64,000 bases of DNA, taken from NCBI RefSeq assembly GCF_010501065.1, contig NZ_QVMM01000004.1, positions 1 through 64,000 on the forward strand, in the 5' to 3' direction. Below, in pieces: positions 1 through 7,920 of the stretch. The stretch's first letter is position 1. Each line of letters starts with the position of its first letter. Both the position numbers and the translations under genes were made by a program. The notes below the pieces were generated by a model, which did no database searches, was not told the origin of the DNA, and saw nothing but the letters and a program-made list of their open reading frames with translations. Source of the DNA: Dysgonomonas sp. 216. Lineage in GTDB: Bacteria; Bacteroidota; Bacteroidia; Bacteroidales; Dysgonomonadaceae.

Positions 1-2
1 GC

Positions 3-36
3 AAAAAGGGTTCAACTATAAAGATAGTCAAACCCT
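3..36 (-). terminator. Terminator after the small HTH genes
   Basis: On the minus strand AGGGTT and AACCCT arms (7-12 and 31-36) enclose an inner ACTAT/ATAGT pairing, and the hairpin is followed by a run of five T. It sits directly downstream of the HTH gene ending at 58, so the two HTH genes probably form a closed short transcription unit. Confidence 0.6.
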
Positions 37-57
37 CCGTTAGCTATTTACACAAAA

Positions 58-375
58 TTATGGACAGTGTCGTTTTTTATGATCTTCATTCCACGCCTCA
101 TAATAATTATCTTCCAGTAGTTTTAATATATCGGATTCTTTGAATAGAATTTTACCTTCAAGTTTATAAAAGGATATGACACCCTTATCCCGATAATCCT
201 GTAAAGTACGCTGGCTAATGTTAAGTATCCGGCAAACCTCTTTATTACCTAGATAATGTTCTCCGTCAAGAAGAGGCTTTGAATTCTTTAACGAAAACTC
301 GATACTTTCCATTATCTCAGCTAATTGGTTTGTGAAAGATTGTACTTCCTCGGAATTTCTGTCTAATATATCCAT
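58..375 (-). CDS. Small excisionase-like helix-turn-helix protein
   Basis: 105 residues. The C-terminal half (about 43-95) is an HTH_17/MerR-like DNA-binding domain: a helix reading NKEVCRILNISQRTLQDYRDKG, then a beta wing with YKLEGKILFKESDI. Proteins of this kind are widespread on Bacteroidales integrative and mobilizable elements, where they act as excision or transfer regulators; that role here is inference. The N-terminal part is charged and probably helical. It lies 7 bp downstream of a paralogous HTH gene, so the two are probably co-transcribed and perhaps act as a pair. No integrase or mobilization gene is visible; these would lie left of the window if they exist. Confidence 0.8.
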   Translation of the reverse strand: MDILDRNSEEVQSFTNQLAEIMESIEFSLKNSKPLLDGEHYLGNKEVCRILNISQRTLQDYRDKGVISFYKLEGKILFKESDILKLLEDNYYEAWNEDHKKRHCP

Positions 376-382
376 ACCTTAC

Positions 383-664
383 TTATTTTGATGTTGATTT
401 TTTTGACTTTTCAATAAATGCTTTAATATCCGATGATTTATAATAGCATTTATAACCGATCTGTGAATAAGGGAGTATCCCTTTATCTCGATAGTTTTGT
501 AGTGTACGAAGTGATATATCCAAGAGCCTGCAAACGTCCTGATTATCCAGCCAAGAATCTTTAAAAGACTTGTTTTTGCAGATTGACTTTATCCGTTGGG
601 AGAATTCTTCCATCTTTTGTTTGATATATTCAAATGTTTTTTCTTCGATAACCTTTATTTCCAT
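383..664 (-). CDS. Small excisionase-like helix-turn-helix protein, paralogue
   Basis: 93 residues from the ATG at 664 (MEIKVIEEKTF). An upstream in-frame start at 709 would add a hydrophobic 15-residue stretch that does not belong to the family, so I prefer 664. The HTH_17 domain (LDNQDVCRLLDISLRTLQ, then NYRDKGILPYSQIGYKCYY) matches the neighbouring gene ending at 58 closely, especially the shared RTLQ(N/D)YRDKG recognition segment. This suggests a tandem duplication with divergence, or two regulators that recognise related sites. Likely promoter-proximal gene of the pair. A function in excision or transfer control is inferred from family behaviour only. Confidence 0.8.
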   Translation of the reverse strand: MEIKVIEEKTFEYIKQKMEEFSQRIKSICKNKSFKDSWLDNQDVCRLLDISLRTLQNYRDKGILPYSQIGYKCYYKSSDIKAFIEKSKKSTSK

Positions 665-852
665 AATATTTACACTTTGGAGTTTCAGGCAAATAAAAAT
701 AGAAATCAATAGATTGGAGGGCTTAATCAGTCTTTTGTCATAACATGTCCTTCGTTTACATAATTTGTCTATGGGTTATTATGTGAAAAACAAATATTTC
801 TCCATAGAAGCTATTTGGTCATAATCAAGATAGAAAGATTATATATAAGTTG

Positions 853-897
853 ATAATCCAATAATCCAATAATCCAATAATCCAATAATCCAATAAT
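853..897. repeat. 8-bp tandem repeat, five copies
   Basis: The unit ATAATCCA is repeated five times without change (853-892), followed by a partial sixth unit. It lies in gene-free AT-rich DNA. Such arrays change copy number easily; iteron-like protein binding is possible but not shown. Confidence 0.9.
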
Positions 898-1232
898 TTT
901 ATAATGTAATGAGGCAATAATGCAACAATCTGTGGAATAATTGGGTGATTAAATAATCAAGTCATTTATTTAGATAACAATCATTTATGTCATTAACTTA
1001 ATCACTAAATAATGATGTTACTTTATAACCTCATTACTCCATGATGGGTCGATTTATTAATTAAATGATCAATTTATTTCATTATATGTTCGTTAACTTA
1101 CCGGATTATCAAATGACTCAATGATTAGACATTCTATATTCTATTAATAAACAGAATTTTATCGGTTTTAAATGTATCATAACCATCAAATTATAAAAAT
1201 CAGTCACAATATGATCAATGACAGGTGGATTT

Positions 1233-1294
1233 CATGTACACGGGTACATGGCAAGTTATGTTTTTTGCTGCAAAATTAAAATTTGCAGCAAAAA
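1233..1294. repeat. Two adjacent perfect hairpins, oriT/att-like
   Basis: First hairpin: CATGTAC (1233-1239), four-base loop, GTACATG (1244-1250). Second hairpin: TTTTTGCTGCAAA (1262-1274), seven-base loop, TTTGCAGCAAAAA (1282-1294). A GC-richer tract follows (1298-1355), unlike the surrounding AT-rich DNA. Two consecutive hairpins near excisionase-like genes would suit an origin of transfer or a recombination site; this is inference. Confidence 0.5.
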
Positions 1295-1532
1295 CAAACT
1301 TGCTCCTCCCTCTGAAGAGTTCGGAGACTGATTTTCTCCAAAGTCGAAAATCGGGATAGGGTTTTGATCATATTAAACAGTGAATTCGTTTTGAAAAATG
1401 GTCAAAATAATTTAAATATCTAATGCTATTGTGGACTATAAATTAAGTATAAATACCAGACAGAATATTGAACAGAATATTAATATCATATGGGATATGA
1501 TTTACTATCCTTTTCTAATTCCTAAATCTGCT

Positions 1533-1721
1533 CGTTTCAACGTTACGCTATGTCCTGTTCTTTGGCAAAGGTATATTTGTGTTCTTCTCCGGTCAAATTC
1601 AAGCCTTTTCAGGTTTAGACAGGAAATCTCCACCCTAAAGGGTCGTATTTCCTACTAAAAATTTGACGTTTCGAACACTGCATGATAAAGCCAAAGGGAC
1701 ATAGCATGTAACGCCGAAACG
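1533..1721. repeat. Nested imperfect inverted repeat of 189 bp
   Basis: Outer arms 1533-1566 and 1690-1721 match over about 32 bp with few differences. Inside them, in nested order, are GTCAAATT/AATTTGAC (1592-1599 and 1660-1667), GGAAAT/ATTTCC (1622-1627 and 1647-1652) and ACCCT/AGGGT (1632-1636 and 1639-1643). The whole can fold into one long stem with a two-base apical loop. It may be a MITE-like insertion, a structured RNA or a recombinase target. Confidence 0.75.
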
Positions 1722-1770
1722 ATGACGCATATTTAGTTAACAGTAAAATTATAATCGGATAGTTTGAAAA

Positions 1771-1800
1771 ATAAATGAATAAATGAATAAATGAATAAAT
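1771..1800. repeat. 8-bp tandem repeat, three copies
   Basis: Unit ATAAATGA occurs three times (1771-1794) with a partial fourth copy. It is unrelated in sequence to the array at 853-897 but has the same period. Confidence 0.85.
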
Positions 1801-1989
1801 AAATTAGGAAATAATAATAGAAGAGAGACAAAAGCTGTCCGCCTCTCCGATTCTGCATATTAATGTTGTTTTTAAATGACTATAACCTATTGAAATATGC
1901 GCCTACTATAAAACATCAATAAGGCTCAGAAATACCTGAACCCTATTGAGTAATATGAATTTATAAATCAGAATTTAATAGTAATATTT

Positions 1990-2700
1990 TTAGGGCAAGG
2001 GTGATAATAAAGACTCTAAACTTTCTACATTATAAGTTTTCATAATTCCTATATTTTCAGACTGTAATACAAATTTGCCTTCCGGTGTTATTTTATAAAC
2101 TAAATTTGCCTTCTGACCATTAAAGGTAGAGAATTCCCCTCTTGAAATATATGAAGGTCCATTCATTCTTATTTCCGTTATTTTTAGAGTCAAATCAGAA
2201 CTTAGCTCAGCCTGAGTGAAATTAATATTATCCCAACCATCATGAACCAATTTATGGTCGATATATAACCCTGATGTCGTGGTTGTAATTAAGAAACATC
2301 TATAATCATCTCTTCCACTTTCAAGTATACAATATAAAAGAGTATAATTTCCATTTGAAGGAAGCCAATACAAAACAGATAAGAACCCTGTAGCATCTCC
2401 ACTGATCCATGGATTTTCAAATTTATGTCCATACCTGAAATCATCAGTTGAAATCATTGGAACTTTATTTTGAAGATTAAACCCATAATACTCTACCCCA
2501 ATTAATTGGGGATTTTTTCCTTCAGGTAAAGCGTGGACATTATCAAAGTAGATAGGAAGATTTTCTATTTTAGTTTCATTACTTAGAAATTCATTTCTTT
2601 TCGAAATTGAGATATTGCTCGGAAATGAAACTGATTGGCAATATACTGTACTATAAGAAATAGATATAAATAAAAATATTAATACTATTGTTTTCATCAT
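1990..2700 (-). CDS. Exported protein of unknown function
   Basis: 236 residues (the second codon is also ATG, so 2697 is an equally good start). A signal peptide covers about residues 1-22 and ends near Ser-Thr-Val-Tyr-Cys-Gln. The mature part is rich in aromatic residues and alternating beta-type segments and shows no motif that I recognise. It is the last gene of the minus-strand run of exported proteins that begins at 11259, separated from the previous gene by about 160 bp, so it may have its own promoter. A lipoprotein with the Cys of YCQ as anchor is possible, but the lipobox is poor. Confidence 0.7.
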   Translation of the reverse strand: MMKTIVLIFLFISISYSTVYCQSVSFPSNISISKRNEFLSNETKIENLPIYFDNVHALPEGKNPQLIGVEYYGFNLQNKVPMISTDDFRYGHKFENPWISGDATGFLSVLYWLPSNGNYTLLYCILESGRDDYRCFLITTTTSGLYIDHKLVHDGWDNINFTQAELSSDLTLKITEIRMNGPSYISRGEFSTFNGQKANLVYKITPEGKFVLQSENIGIMKTYNVESLESLLSPLP

Positions 2701-2858
2701 TGTCTAAATTGTTTATTATCAACAAGTTGTTGCTCCTGTATAATCTCCATCATTGGGACGAATATGGGTAATATTGCATTCTGTAAATTAATAGGGTTCA
2801 GAAATATCTGAACCCTATCTAAGTAGTACAAACTTACAATTTAGATTTAATTATGCTA

Positions 2859-3290
2859 TCATTTTACTGGATATGCTATATTACACCCTAACATTATCCT
2901 AAAGGCTTTCCCTGTATCTGCTCTGATATATATGCGAGCTAAATAACCTTGTTCAAAATTATCTTTTTCCTCATCTTGAAGAAAAGTGACACTGTAATAA
3001 ATTTGCCCTGATTTCATCCCATACCATGGACTATCAGGATTGAGGTAAACTTCTTTAACTTCTTCTCCTGTTAAATAAACAGTACGTTTTTCATCAATTT
3101 TAACAGGTGCATTTTCCCTATAAAAATCAGGATACGTCTTACAGATTTCCTTCGCTGTATTTATTAGAAGTATGTTTCGTTTTTCTTCTGTCATATTCTC
3201 AATATTGACATCTTGTGCTAGTATTGGTGATACTGAAAATAACATAAACAATACTATTCTTATGGAATGATTAATTATATTCTGTTTCAT
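2859..3290 (-). CDS. Small exported protein of unknown function
   Basis: 143 residues with a clear signal peptide (about 1-25, hydrophobic core IRIVLFMLFSVSPILA, then Gln-Asp). The mature domain of about 115 residues contains several Lys/Glu-rich strands and one Cys near the C-terminus (LGCNIAYPVK). No family recognised. It lies about 120 bp downstream of the propeller-like gene and about 160 bp upstream of another exported protein, all on the same strand. Confidence 0.7.
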   Translation of the reverse strand: MKQNIINHSIRIVLFMLFSVSPILAQDVNIENMTEEKRNILLINTAKEICKTYPDFYRENAPVKIDEKRTVYLTGEEVKEVYLNPDSPWYGMKSGQIYYSVTFLQDEEKDNFEQGYLARIYIRADTGKAFRIMLGCNIAYPVK

Positions 3291-3412
3291 ATTATACTTA
3301 TACTATTTTCACTTACTCGGTTAATAAATATGTAGTTTCAATTTATTATTAGAAAATAGCTGAGCTTGTATAATTTTCATTTAGATGAAAAAATTATGAT
3401 TTAACGTCGTCT

Positions 3413-4297
3413 CTATTTCAAAACATAAAACTCAACTATATTATTATTAATATTAATTACATTTATCATGTTGTTATCTAATATAAATTTCAGATTAGGC
3501 TCGCCAGATTCAATATAAAGATCTTCATTCGTTGGTTTTTTAGAGGAGGGTAGTAATGGATATGTTGCCATTAAGTTAAATGATTTATCCATGAGGTATA
3601 ATTTGTCTCTCTCTTCATATTTAAACCAAAATGAAAACCCATTAGCAAGAAAACAAGCTAAGTAATAATCACTATTATATAAATCTAGATACTTAGATGT
3701 GGTTAAATCATTGGAGAAAATACGATTATATATCCAGTCATATCTTAAAATATTACGCCCCCATATGTATAAATTATTTTGATTGCAAACATATGAGCCG
3801 TTTTTATCGTTATTTGAAAGAGATGAGGATTTTAATCTTTCCCCTGTGTTATAGTTGTAAGCACTCACGGTTGTTACGGATGTTTGTGCATCATAAGTTA
3901 CGACCAATATGCTTGTATTGTCTTTTACCCATATACATTCGGGAATTAGATCATAGTATAATTTTGTCTTTCTAATAAATTGACCATCTTTATTATAATA
4001 ACTTAGTTCTCCATCCTCAACTACTAATAAATATTGGTTATCAGCATAAATATGAGTAGAAGTATTAAAAACTAAAGAAGAAAAATTGTTTTTAATCAAT
4101 TTACCACTTGTGTCTGTTACGATTATTTTACCACCCCCACTCAATATATAACAAGTGTCATTATAAATCGATATATCTCTTATATATCCTCCTAGCACTG
4201 TATTTGATAATTGCCCTTTAAACTCCAATTGATATGATTGGGCGAAAACTGTTAAATAGCCTATCGCAAGTATAACTGTTGTAATAATTTTTTTCAT
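3413..4297 (-). CDS. Exported beta-propeller-like protein
   Basis: 294 residues. Signal peptide about 1-19 (MKKIITTVILAIGYLTVFA, cleavage before Gln). The rest is made of short beta segments with repeated Tyr/Asn/Asp turns (for example DNQYLLVVEDGELSYYNKDG), a pattern typical of six-bladed propellers of the Bacteroidetes type; I cannot align individual blades with certainty. It starts 9 bp after the NlpC/P60 gene, so it is very probably translated from the same mRNA. Expected location is periplasm or cell surface; ligand unknown. Confidence 0.7.
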   Translation of the reverse strand: MKKIITTVILAIGYLTVFAQSYQLEFKGQLSNTVLGGYIRDISIYNDTCYILSGGGKIIVTDTSGKLIKNNFSSLVFNTSTHIYADNQYLLVVEDGELSYYNKDGQFIRKTKLYYDLIPECIWVKDNTSILVVTYDAQTSVTTVSAYNYNTGERLKSSSLSNNDKNGSYVCNQNNLYIWGRNILRYDWIYNRIFSNDLTTSKYLDLYNSDYYLACFLANGFSFWFKYEERDKLYLMDKSFNLMATYPLLPSSKKPTNEDLYIESGEPNLKFILDNNMINVININNNIVEFYVLK

Positions 4298-4306
4298 ATT
4301 GACAAT

Positions 4307-5167
4307 TTATTTAAATCTTCCTGCTCCGACGAATGGTTGATTGAAATATTTAATCTCACCATCACTTTGGACTACATTTTCTTTTATAGAACCTGGTTTA
4401 TATTTGTAAACTGTTGCATGAACTACTTTTATTTGAGGACTGGTTTCCACAATAACACCTGTATGATATTTATTTACTCCACGGGACCAATATATAAAAT
4501 CGCCGACTTTCACTTCTGATAAAGTTGTTACAAAAGTACCATTCTCTTTAAACCAATCAATTTGTCCATTTGTTCCTCTTGGAATAGTTTTTCCTTGTGA
4601 TGCAGCGACTTCTTGAGTAAACATTGAGCAATCTACCTTAGGAGGAGTTGCTCCATAAATACGATTATCCTTTCCAGGATAGGATTTAGCCTTATTTGCT
4701 AATTTATATCCTAATTCGGGATTCTCACTTTCTGGGTCTGGATTAGGAGTGGGATTAGGGTTAGGATTTGGGTTAGGATTTGGGTTAGGATTTGGGTTAG
4801 GAGTATCTCTACAGGTAATTTTATTCGTATTCCCACCAACACAATCCCCACATCCATCTATATAAGCACTTCCACCTTTGTCTCCATTACAATCATCTAC
4901 TTTCTCTTCACAATTCTGAGCAATCTTTGTCTCATTCCTACAATCACTGGTATATACATAGTCGGTGTCGCAGTCATAAGTTTCTGTACATTTCAGATAG
5001 CTATCTTTGCATGTTTCGGTATCTGTCCCTATATACATTTCTGTAGTTCGCCCACATACAGAAACCTCAGGGAGTTCATACCCATAGCTTTGGGCAAAAA
5101 GCACTGATCCGTTTTGAAAAAATGAAAAACACATAATCATTACTAACAAAAATACTATTTTCTTCAT
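4307..5167 (-). CDS. Exported NlpC/P60 hydrolase with Cys-rich domain and Asn-Pro linker
   Basis: 286 residues from the ATG at 5167; an in-frame upstream start at 5272 would put 35 charged residues before the signal peptide and overlap the previous gene. Order: signal peptide (about 1-27), a Cys-rich region (about 35-125) that ends in a CNGDKGGxAYIDGCGxCVGG motif, an (Asn-Pro)n linker (about 126-152), then an NlpC/P60 domain. The catalytic Cys (VDCSMF, about 180), His (YHTGVI, about 236) and third polar residue (VVHATVY, about 250) are all present, so it should be an active cell-wall peptide hydrolase or amidase. Start is 22 bp after the Sel1-repeat gene. Substrate inferred from family. Confidence 0.85.
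   Translation of the reverse strand: MKKIVFLLVMIMCFSFFQNGSVLFAQSYGYELPEVSVCGRTTEMYIGTDTETCKDSYLKCTETYDCDTDYVYTSDCRNETKIAQNCEEKVDDCNGDKGGSAYIDGCGDCVGGNTNKITCRDTPNPNPNPNPNPNPNPNPTPNPDPESENPELGYKLANKAKSYPGKDNRIYGATPPKVDCSMFTQEVAASQGKTIPRGTNGQIDWFKENGTFVTTLSEVKVGDFIYWSRGVNKYHTGVIVETSPQIKVVHATVYKYKPGSIKENVVQSDGEIKYFNQPFVGAGRFK
4761..4796. repeat. 12-bp tandem repeat coding an Asn-Pro linker
   Basis: TTAGGATTTGGG is repeated three times exactly, with degenerate 6-bp units on both sides (about 4739-4802). Read on the minus strand it encodes alternating Asn and Pro. In-frame copy-number change would lengthen or shorten the stiff linker between the Cys-rich and hydrolase domains. Confidence 0.9.
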
Positions 5168-5189
5168 ATTATCGTCTCTTTTTTTCGTG

Positions 5190-6617
5190 TTATTGTTTAA
5201 TAATGACAGTTTGTTTTGTCTTTCCCTTTGACGACAACTGTAGTATATAATTTCCTGTTGATAAAAAATCATCCAACACTACTGCATTTTCTCCTTTTAC
5301 AGCATCAATAACTTTGAGATATATTACCTTCCCGGACAGATCAATTATCCTTATTGTAGCAGCAGCATTTTCCATAAGGTTAAATGCGACAGTACAGATA
5401 CTTTTAACAGGATTAGGGTATACAATAAGGTTAAAACTATCCGTTGTGGATAAACCTTCGCTTATTGATATATCCGTAGCGTTTTTTAATTCATTCATAT
5501 CTTTTATCAGGGAGACATACATTGGTTTTTCAGGTTCCATCGAAGTCTTTGAATAAAGCCGGATATTACCCGCCATATAAATTGAATCCCCGATCTGGAC
5601 CAACTGTAGTTTTGCATCCTTAAACTCCAAATGATTAGCTACATTCTTGTAGTAATGGTCATTCAGGCTATATCCTGTATTTGAAAATACCATTATAGTA
5701 TCCGATAATGTGGCATCAATTGCAGCTATCAGGGTATCATTTTCAACCCATATACCTGTTATCTTATTACCATTGTTTTCTAATGAAAGCTTTAATGATG
5801 ATTGTCCAATTATTTTTTGTCCACTCCAATCGTATTTTATTGCATAACCAGCATAATCACCTCCTATGGCGTCAGACATGACTTTGTGTTGTACTATTTC
5901 ATATTGCTTTTCTTCTGTTATACTTCCGGCAGAACGTAATGTATTTTTTGTTTTAAGCGATATGTTCTCAGGGTCTTCAGACATTAATTCATCTGTAGCC
6001 CACTTATAACCACCTTCCGATGCACGTGCCAGCCAATAACGTGCACTATCGGTATTTTGAGCTATGCCATAACCGTTACGAAGACAGATCCCCAACATAT
6101 ACATTGCACCCAGTTCATTCTTCGAAATACTTTTCCTAAAAGATTCTACTGCTTTTTCATAGTCCTGTTCGCATCCTAATCCTTTGAAATGCATATACCC
6201 ATAAGAGTAAAGGGAAGAAGAGGAATTCAGACCAGCCCCTTTACTGAAGCATTCATAAGCCCGGACAAAATCCTGAGGCACACCCGAACCGTCTTTATAA
6301 ATTACTCCAAGATTTGTGTAGGCATTGGCATAGCCATTTTCTGCCGATTTTTCGAACCATTCTCTGGCTGTATTATGATCAACAGTGTCGTTAACCAATC
6401 CCTTACTGTAAATCACTCCGATAGCATTCATGGCTTTTGTATCGCCGTTTTCTGCTGCTTCTTTGCATAAAGCAAGTGCTTTTGCCGGATTGTAATAAGG
6501 ATAGTTGGGATTCAACAAAAGGCTTATCTCATCAATTCTTTTTCCCGGATTGTTAGGTTGTGCATAAGCAGAAAATGCACACAATGCTATTATTAATATG
6601 CTTATTATATTTCTCAT
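5190..6617 (-). CDS. Sel1-repeat protein with T9SS sorting domain
   Basis: 475 residues from the ATG at 6617, which gives a proper signal peptide (MRNIISILIIALCAFSAYA). The alternative start at 6629 adds four residues and overlaps the previous gene. About five Sel1-like helical repeats occupy residues 35-200 (for example AREWFEKSAENGYANAYTNL and repeats with NGYG or GSGV turns). A middle domain of about 200 residues is unassigned. The last 75 residues (YPNPV, then IRIIDLSGKVIY, TGNYILQL) are a typical type A T9SS sorting domain, so the protein should be exported through the T9SS and attached to the surface or released. Sel1 repeats usually bind proteins. Confidence 0.85.
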   Translation of the reverse strand: MRNIISILIIALCAFSAYAQPNNPGKRIDEISLLLNPNYPYYNPAKALALCKEAAENGDTKAMNAIGVIYSKGLVNDTVDHNTAREWFEKSAENGYANAYTNLGVIYKDGSGVPQDFVRAYECFSKGAGLNSSSSLYSYGYMHFKGLGCEQDYEKAVESFRKSISKNELGAMYMLGICLRNGYGIAQNTDSARYWLARASEGGYKWATDELMSEDPENISLKTKNTLRSAGSITEEKQYEIVQHKVMSDAIGGDYAGYAIKYDWSGQKIIGQSSLKLSLENNGNKITGIWVENDTLIAAIDATLSDTIMVFSNTGYSLNDHYYKNVANHLEFKDAKLQLVQIGDSIYMAGNIRLYSKTSMEPEKPMYVSLIKDMNELKNATDISISEGLSTTDSFNLIVYPNPVKSICTVAFNLMENAAATIRIIDLSGKVIYLKVIDAVKGENAVVLDDFLSTGNYILQLSSKGKTKQTVIIKQ

Positions 6618-6622
6618 ACCGG

Positions 6623-7882
6623 CTACCATACAAAATTATTTTTATTCATATTTTTTGCTGAACCTTTTTCTTTAGCTTCTTTACGGGCCAGATCAAGGGC
6701 CTTTATAATTTCAGGCCTGAAGAATTCATTTTGCCTTAGTTTCTCGGTCTTCATCTCTGGTTTGTCCTGGTATAAGGTATTAATTACAAATTTGTCCAGA
6801 TGATAGAAATATAAGCTATTGTTAACTTGTACGCTATCCGCCTGTGTAGTTACTCCATATTGTTTTATTTCGTGCCAGGATTGTACACAGTTGGCTTCGG
6901 CTTTTTTCTGAAATCTAAGTTGTAGTAATGTGCGGTATTGCTCCTCTGTCAATATAGATGAAAGATTTTTATGACTGTAATCAGCTGAATTATATACGTC
7001 ATCGGGATTTTTCATCGTATAATCTGTTTTTATCTTCTCTAATTCGGCTGCTTTAACCAATAACTTATCAATCTGGTTTTCGTCCAACTTGAGTGTTTTT
7101 CTTAATCTTACAGCTGAAGTAAAAAGCGTTACGGGCTTAAAAAAACCATATCTTACTTTCAGACTGTCAATTATAGGCATATAATGTTCGTTAATAGACT
7201 TTACTAATGCAATCTTGTCTCTATCTGCGCCCGGTGAAGCATAATCTACCGTTACCAGTTGATGTATGTATTTTTGCAATATAGGCCGTAAAGTGCGTAA
7301 TGCTTCAAAAGGAAAATCGTTCTTTAAAGGATAGGCATTTACTTCTGCCAGCATCTGCAGCTTAATTTCAGGGGCGTATAATCTTGCATAATAAATTGTA
7401 TCGTTTACAATTTTGGGCAGGACTAATCTTAAAGCATCCCCGTAGCTAAGCCTGTTGTCCTTGCATTTGTCTAAGAAAAGTTTTGCCAACTTTTGCTTTT
7501 GGGATTGGGATAGCGGCTTTATCTGGTCAAGATATTCTATCTTTTCATTTATAAAAGATACACTTTTCGCTTTCAGGTTATTCTCGGTTATCAAAGAATC
7601 ATAAAGAGCAACCAACGCAAAAGATTCGGTATACTCCAAATCCGTAAATGTTTGCTTATCCTTAACAATAGCTGCTATAATACTATCATTAACTTCAAAA
7701 GCTTTAGCAAGTTGCAACTGCTCTTCATTGGATAAGTTTAATTGAGAAGTTATCTTATAGATTCTCGAAATTATCGAGGGATTGAATTTATCCAAGACAT
7801 CCCGAGAAATTTCCTGGCACTTCAAGACAGGGAATGTGAATTGCAAAATAAGGATAGCTGTAAATAGAATTTTCTTTCTCAT
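6623..7882 (-). CDS. Exported helical protein of unknown function
   Basis: 419 residues from the third codon (MRKKILFTAILI), which starts a signal peptide of about 22 residues; a start two codons earlier is possible. The mature protein is largely alpha-helical, with several similar segments such as QLNLSNEEQLQLAKAFEVND and LKLDENQIDKLLVKAAELEK that resemble repeated helical hairpins. I do not recognise a family. Its stop is 5 bp before the preferred start of the Sel1-repeat gene, so the two are translationally close and probably functionally linked. Confidence 0.7.
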   Translation of the reverse strand: MRKKILFTAILILQFTFPVLKCQEISRDVLDKFNPSIISRIYKITSQLNLSNEEQLQLAKAFEVNDSIIAAIVKDKQTFTDLEYTESFALVALYDSLITENNLKAKSVSFINEKIEYLDQIKPLSQSQKQKLAKLFLDKCKDNRLSYGDALRLVLPKIVNDTIYYARLYAPEIKLQMLAEVNAYPLKNDFPFEALRTLRPILQKYIHQLVTVDYASPGADRDKIALVKSINEHYMPIIDSLKVRYGFFKPVTLFTSAVRLRKTLKLDENQIDKLLVKAAELEKIKTDYTMKNPDDVYNSADYSHKNLSSILTEEQYRTLLQLRFQKKAEANCVQSWHEIKQYGVTTQADSVQVNNSLYFYHLDKFVINTLYQDKPEMKTEKLRQNEFFRPEIIKALDLARKEAKEKGSAKNMNKNNFVW

Positions 7883-7920
7883 AAGCAATAATTTAATTTA
7901 TTTATAATAAATAGTTTAAC

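Larger units (their letters stand above)
710..1989. other. Gene-free, palindrome-rich 1.3-kb segment
   Basis: No credible coding sequence. An open frame at 1431-1658 runs through the nested inverted repeat and has no protein-like features. The stretch is very AT-rich and holds, in order, an 8-bp tandem repeat (853-897), two hairpins (1233-1250 and 1262-1294), a large nested inverted repeat (1533-1721) and another 8-bp tandem repeat (1771-1800). Together with the HTH pair this resembles the non-coding end of a Bacteroidales mobile element, but no attachment site could be proven. Confidence 0.5.

Noticed and set aside
1431-1658. 75-codon plus-strand open frame
   Set aside because: It runs through the nested inverted repeat and its translation has no protein-like composition or start signal; the DNA palindrome explains the sequence better.
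4737-4802. Telomere-like or CRISPR-like repeat with TTAGGG-type units
   Set aside because: It is the in-frame Asn-Pro coding repeat of the NlpC/P60 gene, without spacers.
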